From assembly GCA_041287425.1 (NCBI GenBank), contig JBEULG010000040.1:62001-126000 (forward strand): 64,000 nucleotides of DNA. The letters are read 5' to 3'. Numbering within the stretch: the first letter of the stretch is position 1; each line of letters starts with the position of its first letter. The notes below the pieces were generated by a model. It worked only from the letters and a program-made list of their open reading frames with translations. It searched no databases and was not told the origin of the DNA. This document shows positions 9,003 through 19,000 of the stretch, in pieces. Source of the DNA: JAFGSI01 sp041287425. Lineage in GTDB: Bacteria; Chloroflexota; Anaerolineae; Anaerolineales; Villigracilaceae. Made by a program: the position numbers and the translations under genes.

Positions 9003-10381
9003 CCTCTTTCTCCCCTTTCTCTCCCCTCGCCCTCTTCGACACCTTGCGTGCCGAAGATGAAACCGCCTGGCTGGGACAAGTCTACGTCCCGCCGCAGGGC
9101 TTCGAGACGATGCGCGGCATGCGCTCGGTCATCGTCTTCGGCGAAGAGGGGAGCGGCAAGACGGCGCTGCGTCTGCGGCTTATCGAGTCGGTGCGGGAAG
9201 CGCCCGGGACAGCAACCCCGCTCATTGTCGAGTGGCAGGCCGGGGTCCAGGACGAAGCGGAAGGAGAGACTTTCGTCAAGCGGTTCGTGGACGAAATCCT
9301 CGACCTGACCGCCCAATCGCTGGCCTTTCATCTGGCCCGCCAACCGCAGCGATTTACCCAGGCCTCGCGCTTTGCCCAGGAAGGGATGGTCTGGCTTATC
9401 CATCAGTACCTGCGCACCGATAAGGAGTTGTTGCTGCTGCGTATCGAAAGCGAAGGGCCGGCCGAGGGCCTTGATTGCCTGCGAGAGATTTTGAACCGTC
9501 CGCCCAAGATGCTGGTGCCGCTCACTGCTCCCTATCCTCGTCAGATGACCGAAGTGGTGCGGATACTCGATTCGGCCGGCTTGAGTGGTCTGTGGGTGAT
9601 GATGGACGGCCTGGATGCCTGGCTGACGCTGGAGGCAGCCGCTCTGAGCCGCCTGCTGACCACTTTGTTTTCTTCTCTGGTATTGTTCGACATCCCAGGC
9701 TTTGCCGTCAAGGTGATGGCGCCGCTGCGGATGAAGAATCTGATTTCGACTGCCACCGGCCTGACCCGCCGCCGGTTCGAGATTTTCGAACTGGACTGGC
9801 CGGCTGATGCCCTGCGCGCTTTGTGCGAGCGGCGGCTGGTGTTGGCCTGCGGACGGGAGCCTTTTGGCCTGGACGAACTTTCTTCCGACCCCGATCTGCT
9901 GCCCTGGCTGGCGAAGTACGGCGGTGCCTCGCCGCGCGGCTGGCTGGAGTTTCTGCGGCCCTTTGTAGATGCTTATCTGCAACAACCGGCGCGGCGTCCG
10001 CTCACGCCCGAGGCGGTTGCCGACCTCCAGCGCCGCTTCCCGCCACGTTTGCGTATGGATGCGGCTCTGAAGAACGTTTTCCTTGGGCATTCTCTGGTGG
10101 CCGGTTTATCCGAGTCGTCGCTGAACCTCTTACGCTATCTATACACCCATCCCGGCCGCGCCTGCGACAAAGAGGAACTGTACTATCGCGGCCTGCGGGG
10201 GTTGGACCATCAGCCGCGTTCGACCGATGACCCTGCCTGGGAGCCGCCCGACACGGTGGAAGGCGTCATGGATACTGCTCTTTGGCGGTTGCGTCAGGCG
10301 CTGGAGCCGAATCCCAAACAGCCGGTGTATGTGGTTTCCGAACGCGGCAAGGGGGTTGTGCGCCTGGAAAATGTCTGGTGA
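8999..10381 (+). CDS. P-loop NTPase fused to an OmpR-type winged-helix domain
   Basis: The protein has 460 residues. Walker A is GEEGSGKT (48-55) and a Walker B-like strand is WVMMDGLD (199-206), in an ORC/STAND-like ATPase domain. From about residue 372 a domain follows with LLRYLYTHPGRACDKEEL, then DTALWRLRQALEP and YVVSERGKGVVRLE. This is the order of helices and wing of OmpR/PhoB (Trans_reg_C) DNA-binding domains. The protein therefore looks like an ATP-gated DNA-binding regulator, possibly the transcriptional output of the cassette. It is translationally coupled to the upstream membrane gene (ATGA overlap). Its ATPase half is related to the next gene product. Confidence 0.8.
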   Translation: MTSFSPFSPLALFDTLRAEDETAWLGQVYVPPQGFETMRGMRSVIVFGEEGSGKTALRLRLIESVREAPGTATPLIVEWQAGVQDEAEGETFVKRFVDEILDLTAQSLAFHLARQPQRFTQASRFAQEGMVWLIHQYLRTDKELLLLRIESEGPAEGLDCLREILNRPPKMLVPLTAPYPRQMTEVVRILDSAGLSGLWVMMDGLDAWLTLEAAALSRLLTTLFSSLVLFDIPGFAVKVMAPLRMKNLISTATGLTRRRFEIFELDWPADALRALCERRLVLACGREPFGLDELSSDPDLLPWLAKYGGASPRGWLEFLRPFVDAYLQQPARRPLTPEAVADLQRRFPPRLRMDAALKNVFLGHSLVAGLSESSLNLLRYLYTHPGRACDKEELYYRGLRGLDHQPRSTDDPAWEPPDTVEGVMDTALWRLRQALEPNPKQPVYVVSERGKGVVRLENVW

Positions 10382-10477
10382 GATGTTTGTGAGAATGGCG
10401 CGAGAGGGACGAAATGGAGTGAGAGAGTCATCTGGCATATAGTAGTGAAACCAACCCGCAAGGAGATGTTTCATGTA

Positions 10478-11647
10478 ATGGCTACAACCCAGGAAACGCG
10501 GCCTGAGGTCCAGACAAGGCTTTTTCGCCTGGGCTTTGCCTTTAATCCCTTCGAGCGGCTGGAAGCCTCCAACGATCCTCACATTTCATTCTATTTGATT
10601 GGTCACGACATGTTCAGCGTCGCCTGGGAGACCGCCCCGGCGGCGCTTTTTGCGCCTCCCGGCGGCGGCAAGACGGCCATGCGTATTTACACGTTGCGCG
10701 CTTGCTGGAAGAACGAAGACCAGCGCCGCAAATTTCCCATCTCCTATGACTTGCCTTTCTTTGCCAATCTGGCCGAACTGACTTCTCTCGAAGCGCACCA
10801 GACCGCCATCGCTGCTGCGGCGGCGACGGATTTGTTCCTGGCCTGTGCTTATCGCCCCAACCTGTATCTATCGCTCACCGTTCCGCGTCGCTTGAATCTG
10901 TTGTCTTTGCTTCGGGTGGCTTTGCCGGTCAGCCTGGAGTATGCGCTCAGCATCCTGGCGGAGAGCGGCGATGCCCAGCAACTTTCTGACTATCTGGATC
11001 GTACCTATCGCCTCCCGGACCCCCCGCCTTCAAAGATGATACAGGGTTTATGCGAGACAATGCAGCACGACCTCGAGGATGCTTCTGGTGACCTTTGCTC
11101 CGGCCCGGCGCAGTTCGAAGCGCTGATGGATTTCATCCGCGAGGATTTGCACTTTGAGTCTGTCCTGCTCCTTTTGGATGGAGTGGATGGCGGCTTCCTT
11201 CGACCGGAAGATTTGCAGGCGCAGTTCGATATGATCGCGCCGCTTTTGCAGCAATCTGCTGATTGGGCAAAGACGAACCTGTTCTTGAAAGCCTTCTTAC
11301 CGGTCGAACTGGATGATTATGTGGCTGCACAGGCCAAAGATTTCTATCGAGATTCGTCGCGCGCGCAGATTCAGTGGGATATTCCCAAACTGGCCGAAAT
11401 TCTGCGCCGGCGTGTCTATGTGGCCAGCCAGGGGCGTTTCGGCAGTTTGGACGCCCTCAGCAGCCCGGCGCTGCGAGACGTTGAGACGCTGATTGCCTCG
11501 CGCACCCGCCCCTTGCCGCGCGAGGCAATCATGCTGTCCGGTCTGGTGTTGCAAAGTTACCTGAAACGAGGGGGCGAGTATCTTGAGCCTGAAGATATTT
11601 TCCATGCCGAGCAGGAATATCCGCGAAGAAGCATTTTCCCAAACTAA
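10478..11647 (+). CDS. P-loop NTPase, paralogue of the preceding ATPase without the DNA-binding domain
   Basis: The protein has 389 residues. The N-terminal block GFAFNPFERLEA is the type that precedes many AAA/ORC-like P-loops. Walker A is PPGGGKTA (60-67) and the Walker B candidate is VLLLLDGVD. Short blocks around FGxxDxLSS and a Trp-Asp-x-Pro/Trp-Pro strand match the upstream ATPase in order, so the two are likely diverged duplicates. It lacks the winged helix. The start at 10478 has AAGGAG 12 bases upstream. A GTG at 10445 would add 11 residues but has a poorer context. Confidence 0.75.
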   Translation: MATTQETRPEVQTRLFRLGFAFNPFERLEASNDPHISFYLIGHDMFSVAWETAPAALFAPPGGGKTAMRIYTLRACWKNEDQRRKFPISYDLPFFANLAELTSLEAHQTAIAAAAATDLFLACAYRPNLYLSLTVPRRLNLLSLLRVALPVSLEYALSILAESGDAQQLSDYLDRTYRLPDPPPSKMIQGLCETMQHDLEDASGDLCSGPAQFEALMDFIREDLHFESVLLLLDGVDGGFLRPEDLQAQFDMIAPLLQQSADWAKTNLFLKAFLPVELDDYVAAQAKDFYRDSSRAQIQWDIPKLAEILRRRVYVASQGRFGSLDALSSPALRDVETLIASRTRPLPREAIMLSGLVLQSYLKRGGEYLEPEDIFHAEQEYPRRSIFPN

Positions 11648-11659
11648 CGGGAGGGTCGG

Positions 11660-12874
11660 ATGGCCATCACTCTTCAACCTTACTCGAAAGAGACTTTTAT
11701 TCATCGTTCAGAAGTTGATTTAATACAAGGCAAGTTCAAGCAATTTATCGAATCGGGGGGGAGTGTGCGTCCCCCCAAGGCCATTCTCTTTCGCGGCGAA
11801 CGTGGTTTCGGAAAAACGTGGTTGTGTTTTCACCTTCATAGGACAGTGCTTCCTGAATTATCGTCCAGTATCAAGTCATTGTACATGGCCCTTTTTGATT
11901 TGCCGAAAGAATATAGGGGTGACCAAGCAAAACAGACCGGCGAATGGGTGATTCCTCAGGTAGCCGAACCTGCCGACGAAGCGTGTAAAAAGTTGATGAA
12001 GTGGATTTGCGACCAACTAGAAATTTCCTACCCCAATGACCCCACCTGGCTGGAAATGCGGCGGGCGCTGGTGGGCGGCGTGGAAACGAAATTTACAGGC
12101 ATCAACGCCCTGGTGCTCATCCTGGATTCGGTCTTCGAGGCGGGCTGGGATTTGCTGGAAGTGATAGAAGAAAATATGCTTGCCCCTCTGGCCGAATTGC
12201 CCAACGTGTTCTTCATTATGACCGGCCGCGGCCGCCCCTATCCCTGGATTTCGCCTACCCTGCGGATGGGGGTACAGGAAGAAGCGCTTAAAGACTTCCC
12301 TATCGAGCAATTGACCAAAGGAGACCGGCAGGTCGCAGAACTGAGCGGCGGCAGTCCGCTGGTGGCTTATGCTCTGATGCAGACCGATGACCCCGTGCGT
12401 GCTCTGGACGAGGTGACCGAGTACTTACTCGAGGTCATTCCTCCCTCTATGGAACGCCGTCGTTTGCGGGACGCCTTCGAGGCCTTCTGTGTATTGGACG
12501 AGTTCCGCGAGGGGGAAATGGAGACTATGCTCCGGGCCTACTACGAAGCCAAAAAACAACCCCTGCCGCCTTATCCCATCCGTGATGTGCGCGATGAATT
12601 GCTCAAGACCTATCTCTTCCGCTGGGAGGGCGGCGGTTTCCGCGTGGATGCATCGCTCAAAAATGTGTTGCGGAACTACCTGAAACAGCATCAACCAGAG
12701 TTGTGGCGGCATTTGAACTGCGCCGCCTATCAGATTTACCTTAAGTATGCAGACAAGTACACACAATATCGAACAGAATATCAGGCATTGGCTGCCCCCT
12801 ATAGGGAAGTATTAGAAAGCCATGGGGACCTGGCCGAATGCGAAAAGACCCTGACCGCGGCTCAGCCTGCATGA
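11660..12874 (+). CDS. STAND-like P-loop NTPase
   Basis: The protein has 404 residues. Walker A is GERGFGKT (46-53), Walker B is LVLILDSV, and a sensor-type strand NVFFIMTGRGR follows. The LSGGSPLVAYAL motif stands where STAND/NB-ARC proteins have GLPLA. The C-terminal 150 residues are helical and look like a winged-helix/arm region, with no TPR array. The ribosome site is GGGAGGG. It lies 12 bases after the previous gene and 10 bases before the next. A switch ATPase role in the cassette is inferred. Confidence 0.75.
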   Translation: MAITLQPYSKETFIHRSEVDLIQGKFKQFIESGGSVRPPKAILFRGERGFGKTWLCFHLHRTVLPELSSSIKSLYMALFDLPKEYRGDQAKQTGEWVIPQVAEPADEACKKLMKWICDQLEISYPNDPTWLEMRRALVGGVETKFTGINALVLILDSVFEAGWDLLEVIEENMLAPLAELPNVFFIMTGRGRPYPWISPTLRMGVQEEALKDFPIEQLTKGDRQVAELSGGSPLVAYALMQTDDPVRALDEVTEYLLEVIPPSMERRRLRDAFEAFCVLDEFREGEMETMLRAYYEAKKQPLPPYPIRDVRDELLKTYLFRWEGGGFRVDASLKNVLRNYLKQHQPELWRHLNCAAYQIYLKYADKYTQYRTEYQALAAPYREVLESHGDLAECEKTLTAAQPA

Positions 12875-12884
12875 GGAGGACACC

Positions 12885-15800
12885 ATGATTACTGAAACCC
12901 TGACCGGCGCTTTTGCCACCACCGAACTGGTTGGACGCCAGAAAGAACTGGAAACAATTCTGGGGCGAATTCAGGATACGGCCAACTCTCGCCCGTGCAT
13001 CATCTTCCTCGAAGGGCCGGGGGGGATTGGCAAGACGCGCCTGCTGACGGAGATTATCCGCCGGTGTAAGTACCTGCCGGGCGTCAAGGTGAGCGACCCG
13101 CTGATTGACGCTTATCACCTGCGGGTGCATACGCCGATTGAATTTATGCAGGATGCCTATCAAAGCCTGACGCCGCTGGGCAGTTCATTTCGAGAATACG
13201 AGAAGCATGCCCGCGTGTTGCGGAATATCCGCCTCTCCGGCGAGGCGGTGCAGGTGGAGGAACAGGTGCGGGCGGTGCAAGATGCATTTGTCCAGGGCCT
13301 GAAACCGTTTGTCCAAGATACGAAGCAGCGAGTGGTCATCCTGCTCGATACACTGGAGCGCTTCGCTTATGGGGCGGATATCCCCGATGTGCCGGACAAA
13401 GCCGAAACGTGGACCTGGCTGGTCGGTCAATTGAAGGAGTTGCCAAATGTCATCCTCGTGGCCGCTGGCCGGTCAGAGGCCAGACCGTTGCTGGACGGCC
13501 TGGATGCCTCGGTTGAGGTGCTTCCCATCTCGCTTAACACGTTTTCGCTCGAAGAAGCGCGAGAGTACTTTCAGGCCGCGGCGGCTACGGCGCGCCACAA
13601 CAGCGCCGCACATACGGCAAAATTGCTCGAGTCGCTCAAACCTCAGGAAATCGAACAGGCTCACGAGTTGAGCGGCGGGCGGCCGATTCTCCTGGCGCTG
13701 GCCGCCGATTATGTCGCCAACGGCTATCCGCTTCAAACGCTCTTTGACGAAGCCCGCGCCGCAAAAGATAAAACGCCGCAAGAATGCTTCAAAGACAAGA
13801 TTTTGGGGCGCCTGCTGAGTTTGGAAAGCCTGGGGCAAATCCTGCGCTTCATGGCGCTTGCCCCCAAAGGCGTGGACGCCGAACTCCTGCGCATTCTCCT
13901 GGATTTGCCCTACAGCCGCATTGAGCAGGCCGAAGCGCGTCTGCGCGAAATCGAGAAGTTTTCGTTCGTAAAGCACCGCTCCGACCCCAGGCATCAAACC
14001 ATAACCTATTTTTTGCACGATGAAATCTATGACATGCTCAAGGCAGCCGCCTTTTCGGCTCCCTTTGCAGCCACGACTGGCCGGGACGAGAAGAACGAAA
14101 TTTACAAAAAGATAATTGATTACTATGAGGAGCGATTCAAAATTGTACGGCGTGAGTTGGGAGATGAGTACACGCAGATTCAAGCCGTGGGCGAAAAGAC
14201 GGTTGATTGGGACGAGATGGAAGCGCTCCTCGCCCAGCGTTCCGAGACCCTGCTGGCTTTACTCTATTACCGCCTGCGCCAGGACCCGCCCAAGGGCTAC
14301 CGCCGCTGGCTGCGCTATGACCACGAGGCGGTCATCGGCGGCGACCTGGAATTTGCCCTGCAATTACAATTGGAGTTGAGTGCCTATTTGCGCGAATTGG
14401 CCGATGGCCGGGAGGCCAGGGACGCCGCCTGGGATGATGACCTGGTGCACTGGTCGCTGCGCCTGACGTCGGTCAAACGCGCCTGGGCCAGGGGAGAGAA
14501 TGCCAAAGTGCTCGAAGAAGTGCAGAAAATTGAAGAAGCGTTTCCTAACGACGTGGGGGACGTACTCAAAAAGGCGATGCTGGTTGTCTGGAAAGCCTAT
14601 GCTTTGGCGTTTACTCAGCCCCAGGCGACTCCGCAGGAAATTACCCATTCCATCGAAGCGCTCGAAGCGCTCACGCAGGAGAAAGACGAAATTCGCTCCT
14701 GGCTGGCAAAGATGTTCCTGGCCTTTGCTTATCGTGTGCGCGCCTATGCTCTCTGGACGCAAGAAAGAGGAGATAATGCTATCGCCGACTATCGCCGAGC
14801 AGCAGTATTGCTGCGCGATGTGGACTTGAAAATCGAGATGGCCACGGTCCATAACGACCTCGGCTATATGCTCATGCTCATGGGGGAGGCGAGCGATGCG
14901 CAGTCACTGGTGAAGAATGCACTTGAGTTGCGGGGCGAAATGGGCCTGGGGGCGCAGGTGGCCGCCAGCCTTAACACCCTGGGAATCATTGATACTTACG
15001 AGGGCCGTTACAATGAAGCCATCGAGAATAGTACCAAATCGCTCAACCTTGCCAGAGCGGTGAGAAACAAGCGCCGCATTGGCCTGGCGCTGCTTGCCGT
15101 GGCCGAGTCCACCCATCGTCAGTGCCTGGAACAACCCGAAGTGGATGTGAATACGCGCCTGGATACCCTCAACCGGGTTTTCGAGATGGCCAATGAGGCC
15201 CTGGCGATATTCGAGGAGTCGGGAGAGACACTTCGACAGGTGGAGGCGCTCATCGAAATGGGCTGCGCCCGCCGCGATGCGGTTAAACTGGTGAACGAGT
15301 CGAAGACATCGTTCTATGGGACAGAGAAGTTCCTCCGGGAGGGCCGCCAGATTTTGGAGCGCGCGGCAGAGGTTGCAGGCAAGTTGGGCGAACCTTCACG
15401 GGTTCATCCACGCCAAGTAGATGCCCTGGTCAATCTGGCCTGGTTGGGATTCTATGCAGGTGATACAGGCAACGATTTCGGCAGCAGGGCAGAGCAAGAT
15501 GCCAAGCGACTTCTGGAATCGTATGAGTTGCCTGAAGGGAAATCCGAGCCCGAAATTAGAGACAAGCCTGATTACCAACCCCTGCTCTCGGCGCAACTGG
15601 GCAAACTGTATGTCCTCAAGGGGCATCGTTTTTATGACGAACACCGCGAAGAACTTGTCAGACGCATAAAGACAGAGGAGGACCGCCGCATTGTTGAAAA
15701 GGCATGCGACGAACTGGCTGGGTATTACTTTTTGGCCCTGGAACACAACGCTTTCTATGGTGTGGAATCGCGCGGCTTGCGCCTGGCCAAGCAGCAGGTC

Positions 15801-15941
15801 TTTGACCGGCTCAAGGCTTTACGGACAGAAAATCTCCAGGTGTTCGAAGAGGGTCTCCGTGAGTGGGAAAAACGCCATAATCTGGATGGCAAATCCCACC
15901 TGCGCCAGATGCTGGTCAAGCGGGCGCTGTTGCTGGAGTGA
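12885..15941 (+). CDS. STAND NTPase with C-terminal TPR-like array
   Basis: The protein has 1018 residues. The LVGRQKELE entry motif (15-23), Walker A GPGGIGKT (44-51), Walker B VVILLDTLE, sensor strand NVILVAAGRS and LSGGRPILLALA (GLPLA-like) define a STAND/NB-ARC ATPase. From about residue 560 repeated Ala-rich helix pairs (for example DLGYMLMLMGEASDAQ, then SLNTLGIIDTYEGRYNEA) form a TPR-like array that could bind a trigger or partner. Proteins of this class oligomerise upon ligand sensing in the cytoplasm. I see no effector domain (TIR, nuclease, CHAT, trypsin). The gene has a GAGGAG ribosome site. Confidence 0.82.
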   Translation: MITETLTGAFATTELVGRQKELETILGRIQDTANSRPCIIFLEGPGGIGKTRLLTEIIRRCKYLPGVKVSDPLIDAYHLRVHTPIEFMQDAYQSLTPLGSSFREYEKHARVLRNIRLSGEAVQVEEQVRAVQDAFVQGLKPFVQDTKQRVVILLDTLERFAYGADIPDVPDKAETWTWLVGQLKELPNVILVAAGRSEARPLLDGLDASVEVLPISLNTFSLEEAREYFQAAAATARHNSAAHTAKLLESLKPQEIEQAHELSGGRPILLALAADYVANGYPLQTLFDEARAAKDKTPQECFKDKILGRLLSLESLGQILRFMALAPKGVDAELLRILLDLPYSRIEQAEARLREIEKFSFVKHRSDPRHQTITYFLHDEIYDMLKAAAFSAPFAATTGRDEKNEIYKKIIDYYEERFKIVRRELGDEYTQIQAVGEKTVDWDEMEALLAQRSETLLALLYYRLRQDPPKGYRRWLRYDHEAVIGGDLEFALQLQLELSAYLRELADGREARDAAWDDDLVHWSLRLTSVKRAWARGENAKVLEEVQKIEEAFPNDVGDVLKKAMLVVWKAYALAFTQPQATPQEITHSIEALEALTQEKDEIRSWLAKMFLAFAYRVRAYALWTQERGDNAIADYRRAAVLLRDVDLKIEMATVHNDLGYMLMLMGEASDAQSLVKNALELRGEMGLGAQVAASLNTLGIIDTYEGRYNEAIENSTKSLNLARAVRNKRRIGLALLAVAESTHRQCLEQPEVDVNTRLDTLNRVFEMANEALAIFEESGETLRQVEALIEMGCARRDAVKLVNESKTSFYGTEKFLREGRQILERAAEVAGKLGEPSRVHPRQVDALVNLAWLGFYAGDTGNDFGSRAEQDAKRLLESYELPEGKSEPEIRDKPDYQPLLSAQLGKLYVLKGHRFYDEHREELVRRIKTEEDRRIVEKACDELAGYYFLALEHNAFYGVESRGLRLAKQQVFDRLKALRTENLQVFEEGLREWEKRHNLDGKSHLRQMLVKRALLLE

Positions 15942-15976
15942 ATAGACGGGCAAGTGGAGCGATATTCGCAATCTCA

Positions 15977-16013
15977 CGGGAAGCACGGCAACTTGTGCAG
16001 GCTGTGCTTCCCG
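15977..16013. promoter_or_regulatory. Intercistronic hairpin
   Basis: A perfect 10-bp stem, CGGGAAGCAC/GTGCTTCCCG, with a 17-base loop separates the two TPR-type STAND genes. There is no T-run, so it could be an RNA-stability or processing element, or a weak terminator, rather than an intrinsic terminator. Confidence 0.55.
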
Positions 16014-16051
16014 CTCGATACCATGAATTTCTCGTATGAAAGGGTAGGTGC

Positions 16052-19000
16052 ATGGTAGGCCCTGATTTTTCCAACAACCTTTTGACGCAGGCGTTTGCAG
16101 AGCATCTGGTTGACGAAGTCTTCCGCCTGGGGCGTGAGTGGATACCCAAAGGTGTCAGTGAGGTCAAGAAGCGCTGGCCAAAACGTGTTCCAGACTTTCC
16201 CGATAAACAAGGACTTCAGGTTCGGCGGGTGGGAGTAGTAAATCGGGAACGGGAACTGCGGGCGATACGGGCGGCGCTCGCCGATACAACTCGCTCTCAT
16301 GTTCTGTATTTCTATGGGCCGGGAGGAATGGGGAAAACCCGCTTGCTCGAAGAGACACCGCGCCTGATTAAGTCTATTCACCTTTTCTCCCCCTTACGCT
16401 GGGCAAGGATAATAGACTTGTATCACGCCGAGTATCACAGCATTCCTGCTGTGCAGATGGCAATTGTCAACGCCCTGGACCCGCAGGAGCGCTTTTTCGG
16501 GGAGTACCGCCAGGTGCGTCAGCAGTTCGAGCATCATAAGGCGGTTGGTTTGAGAGAGGAATTGAAATCCGATCTTGACCGCCTCGATGCGGCTTTTCGG
16601 GAGGGGTATTGGGAACTTGCGCGCACCTGTCGGCCGGTACTGGCCTTCGATACCTTCGAAAAGGTGAATGAGGAGCCAGATTTAATCCAAAGGCTGGGCG
16701 GCGGGCAGCCATTCTCTCTGGAAAAATGGCTGGTGGATTTCTGGCAGACTGCCCCAAACTCGGTCTTCCTTGTGGCAAGCAGGCTGCCGGTTCCGATTTC
16801 ACTTCAGAGGGCGCATAATCCAGGCAATGCGGTCGAGAAGATTGACGTGGGAGGATTTACGCGGACAGACAGCCTCAGATTGCTGGCAGCGTTTCTTCGG
16901 AATCAAGCCAAACCCATGCAGGCTTTGCTGAAAAATGCAGATGTATTATGGCAAGCGGCGCAAGGTTCGCCGGTTTGGCTGGCGCTGGCGGTTGAATTGT
17001 TGGCCCGCAGCGGGCCTTTGCTGGCGCAGATGCAGAATGGCGAAGATGGCGTGAGCGAAAGCCATCTTGTCAGCGCTTTCTTCGATTACGAAAATTCTGA
17101 AAACCGGCCGGTTTTCCTGCTGGCGCTGGCGCGCAAAGGACTGACCGCCGACCTGCTTCACTATCTTGAACCTCCCTGGACTTTGGAGGAATGCAAGCGA
17201 AGGTTAGATTCTCTGCGCGAACTGAGCCTGGTCAAAACCCGCCCGGGCAAAGCGGAACTCTTCCTGCACGATGCTCTGTATGAACTCTTCGACGAGTATA
17301 TTCCCCAGAGTCTGGAACTGAGACCCTGGTACAAGACTTTTATGGAGTATTACCAGCAGCAGCAGGCGGCCTGTCAGTCCGACCGCGCTGCCTGGGGGGA
17401 TGCGGCGGTGAAACTGCTTTATTACGCCTTGCAATACGACCCTTGCCGGGCTTTTTATGAGCATTATATCCGTTGGAGCGAAGCAGCCATTGCAGGGTAT
17501 GAAATTGACCTGGATATGCAGTTGCGGGATGAACTTCTGCTTTTTCTGCGCTCGAAGGAAAAACGCAGTGGCGTCCAGCCCCCTAACCTGGACGGCGCCA
17601 TTGTCAACCTGGATAGCGCTGTTCGTTGGGTGAAACGTTATCGAATTCAGGCTGCCCATCAGAAAGCGGCTGAACTTGCGGAGAGTCTTCTCTCGTTGAG
17701 CCCCAACCCTTATTGTGACTGGGTAAAGGTTCGGCCGGAAACTCTTCTCAGCATATCTACTGTGGACCGTGAGCAGATTCGGGCGCTCCTCACTAAAGCC
17801 GATGATTTGTTCTGGGGCCATTTGTTGACCTATTATGGAGATGTGCTGATTTATCTGGTGGGAACGCCGGAAGAGCGGATTTCCTTCTTTTTGGATCAAG
17901 CAAGGGAGCATTTGCAGCGGAGCACGCCGCCCCCCTCCCTGACCTGGCTGCAGGAGCGCTTGCTGGGACGCGTCTATGACCGCTTTGGTTATCTAACGCG
18001 TACTTACGGCCATTATGGAAAGGCCGTGGAATGTTACCGACAAGCACTTCCATATCTCGAAAAGTCCGAATCACTGGAGGAACTCGCCACCACGCTGAAC
18101 AATCTGGCTTTTGTGCTGGCTTTTCTTGGGGAGACCGAAAAGGCCAAAGAATACGCCGATAAAGCCATCGAGCATCGGCAGCGACTTGGCCAGCGCTTCC
18201 CCTTGGGGTTGAGTTATAACACGCGAGGGCTGATTTATGCTTCGGAAAACCATGAGCGGGCCGTTCGGGAATGCCGGCGGGCGCTGGCTATTTTTGAGGA
18301 GATTAATGCCCCGCGTGGCATTGGTCTGGCATGTAATGCTCTCGGTTATATTCTGCGCAAACAGGGACAGGGAAAAGTTGAAAAAGGGGATTGCGCTGGC
18401 GGAGAAAAGTGCTTCCAGGAGGCAAAGAAGTTTTTGGAACGCAGCATCGAGATTTTTTCGAAACAGGTCGCCGAGCCAATTCGATTGTGGGAAGCGTACA
18501 ACGAATTGGGCAGTCTTTATTATGACTGGGGATGCTCTTCCTCCTATCAGGAGGATAAAAAGGCGAACCTGAACAAGGCTGTGGAACAACATCTTCTGTC
18601 TCTAGACGCCTTCAAGGAGAATAAGCCGCCTTTTCAGGAGGCAGATACCTGTGAGGATTTGGCAAAAACCTGCGCCATGTTGGGAAAGATGGAAGAGGCG
18701 GCAGCCTGGCTGGATAAAAGCCGTTCATTGGTGCCTGATGAATACGATTTTACAAAGCAGGGACATGCCCAATTTCCTCCTGCTGGAGAAGGACATTGGT
18801 TAAGTATGGGGAAGATTTGGCTGCGGAAAGGCGCTTGGGCGCTGAACACCGCGAATGACGCTCGAACTACAGAAAATCTTCGAGAGGGTGTTCAACACCT
18901 GATGTTCTCGGCAGCCTGTTTTTACCAGTTCTGGCCCTCGGCCCAGACCCACAACCAGTGGCTCGAAGAGATTGTCCTCTACATTCGGCTTGCCGGGTTG

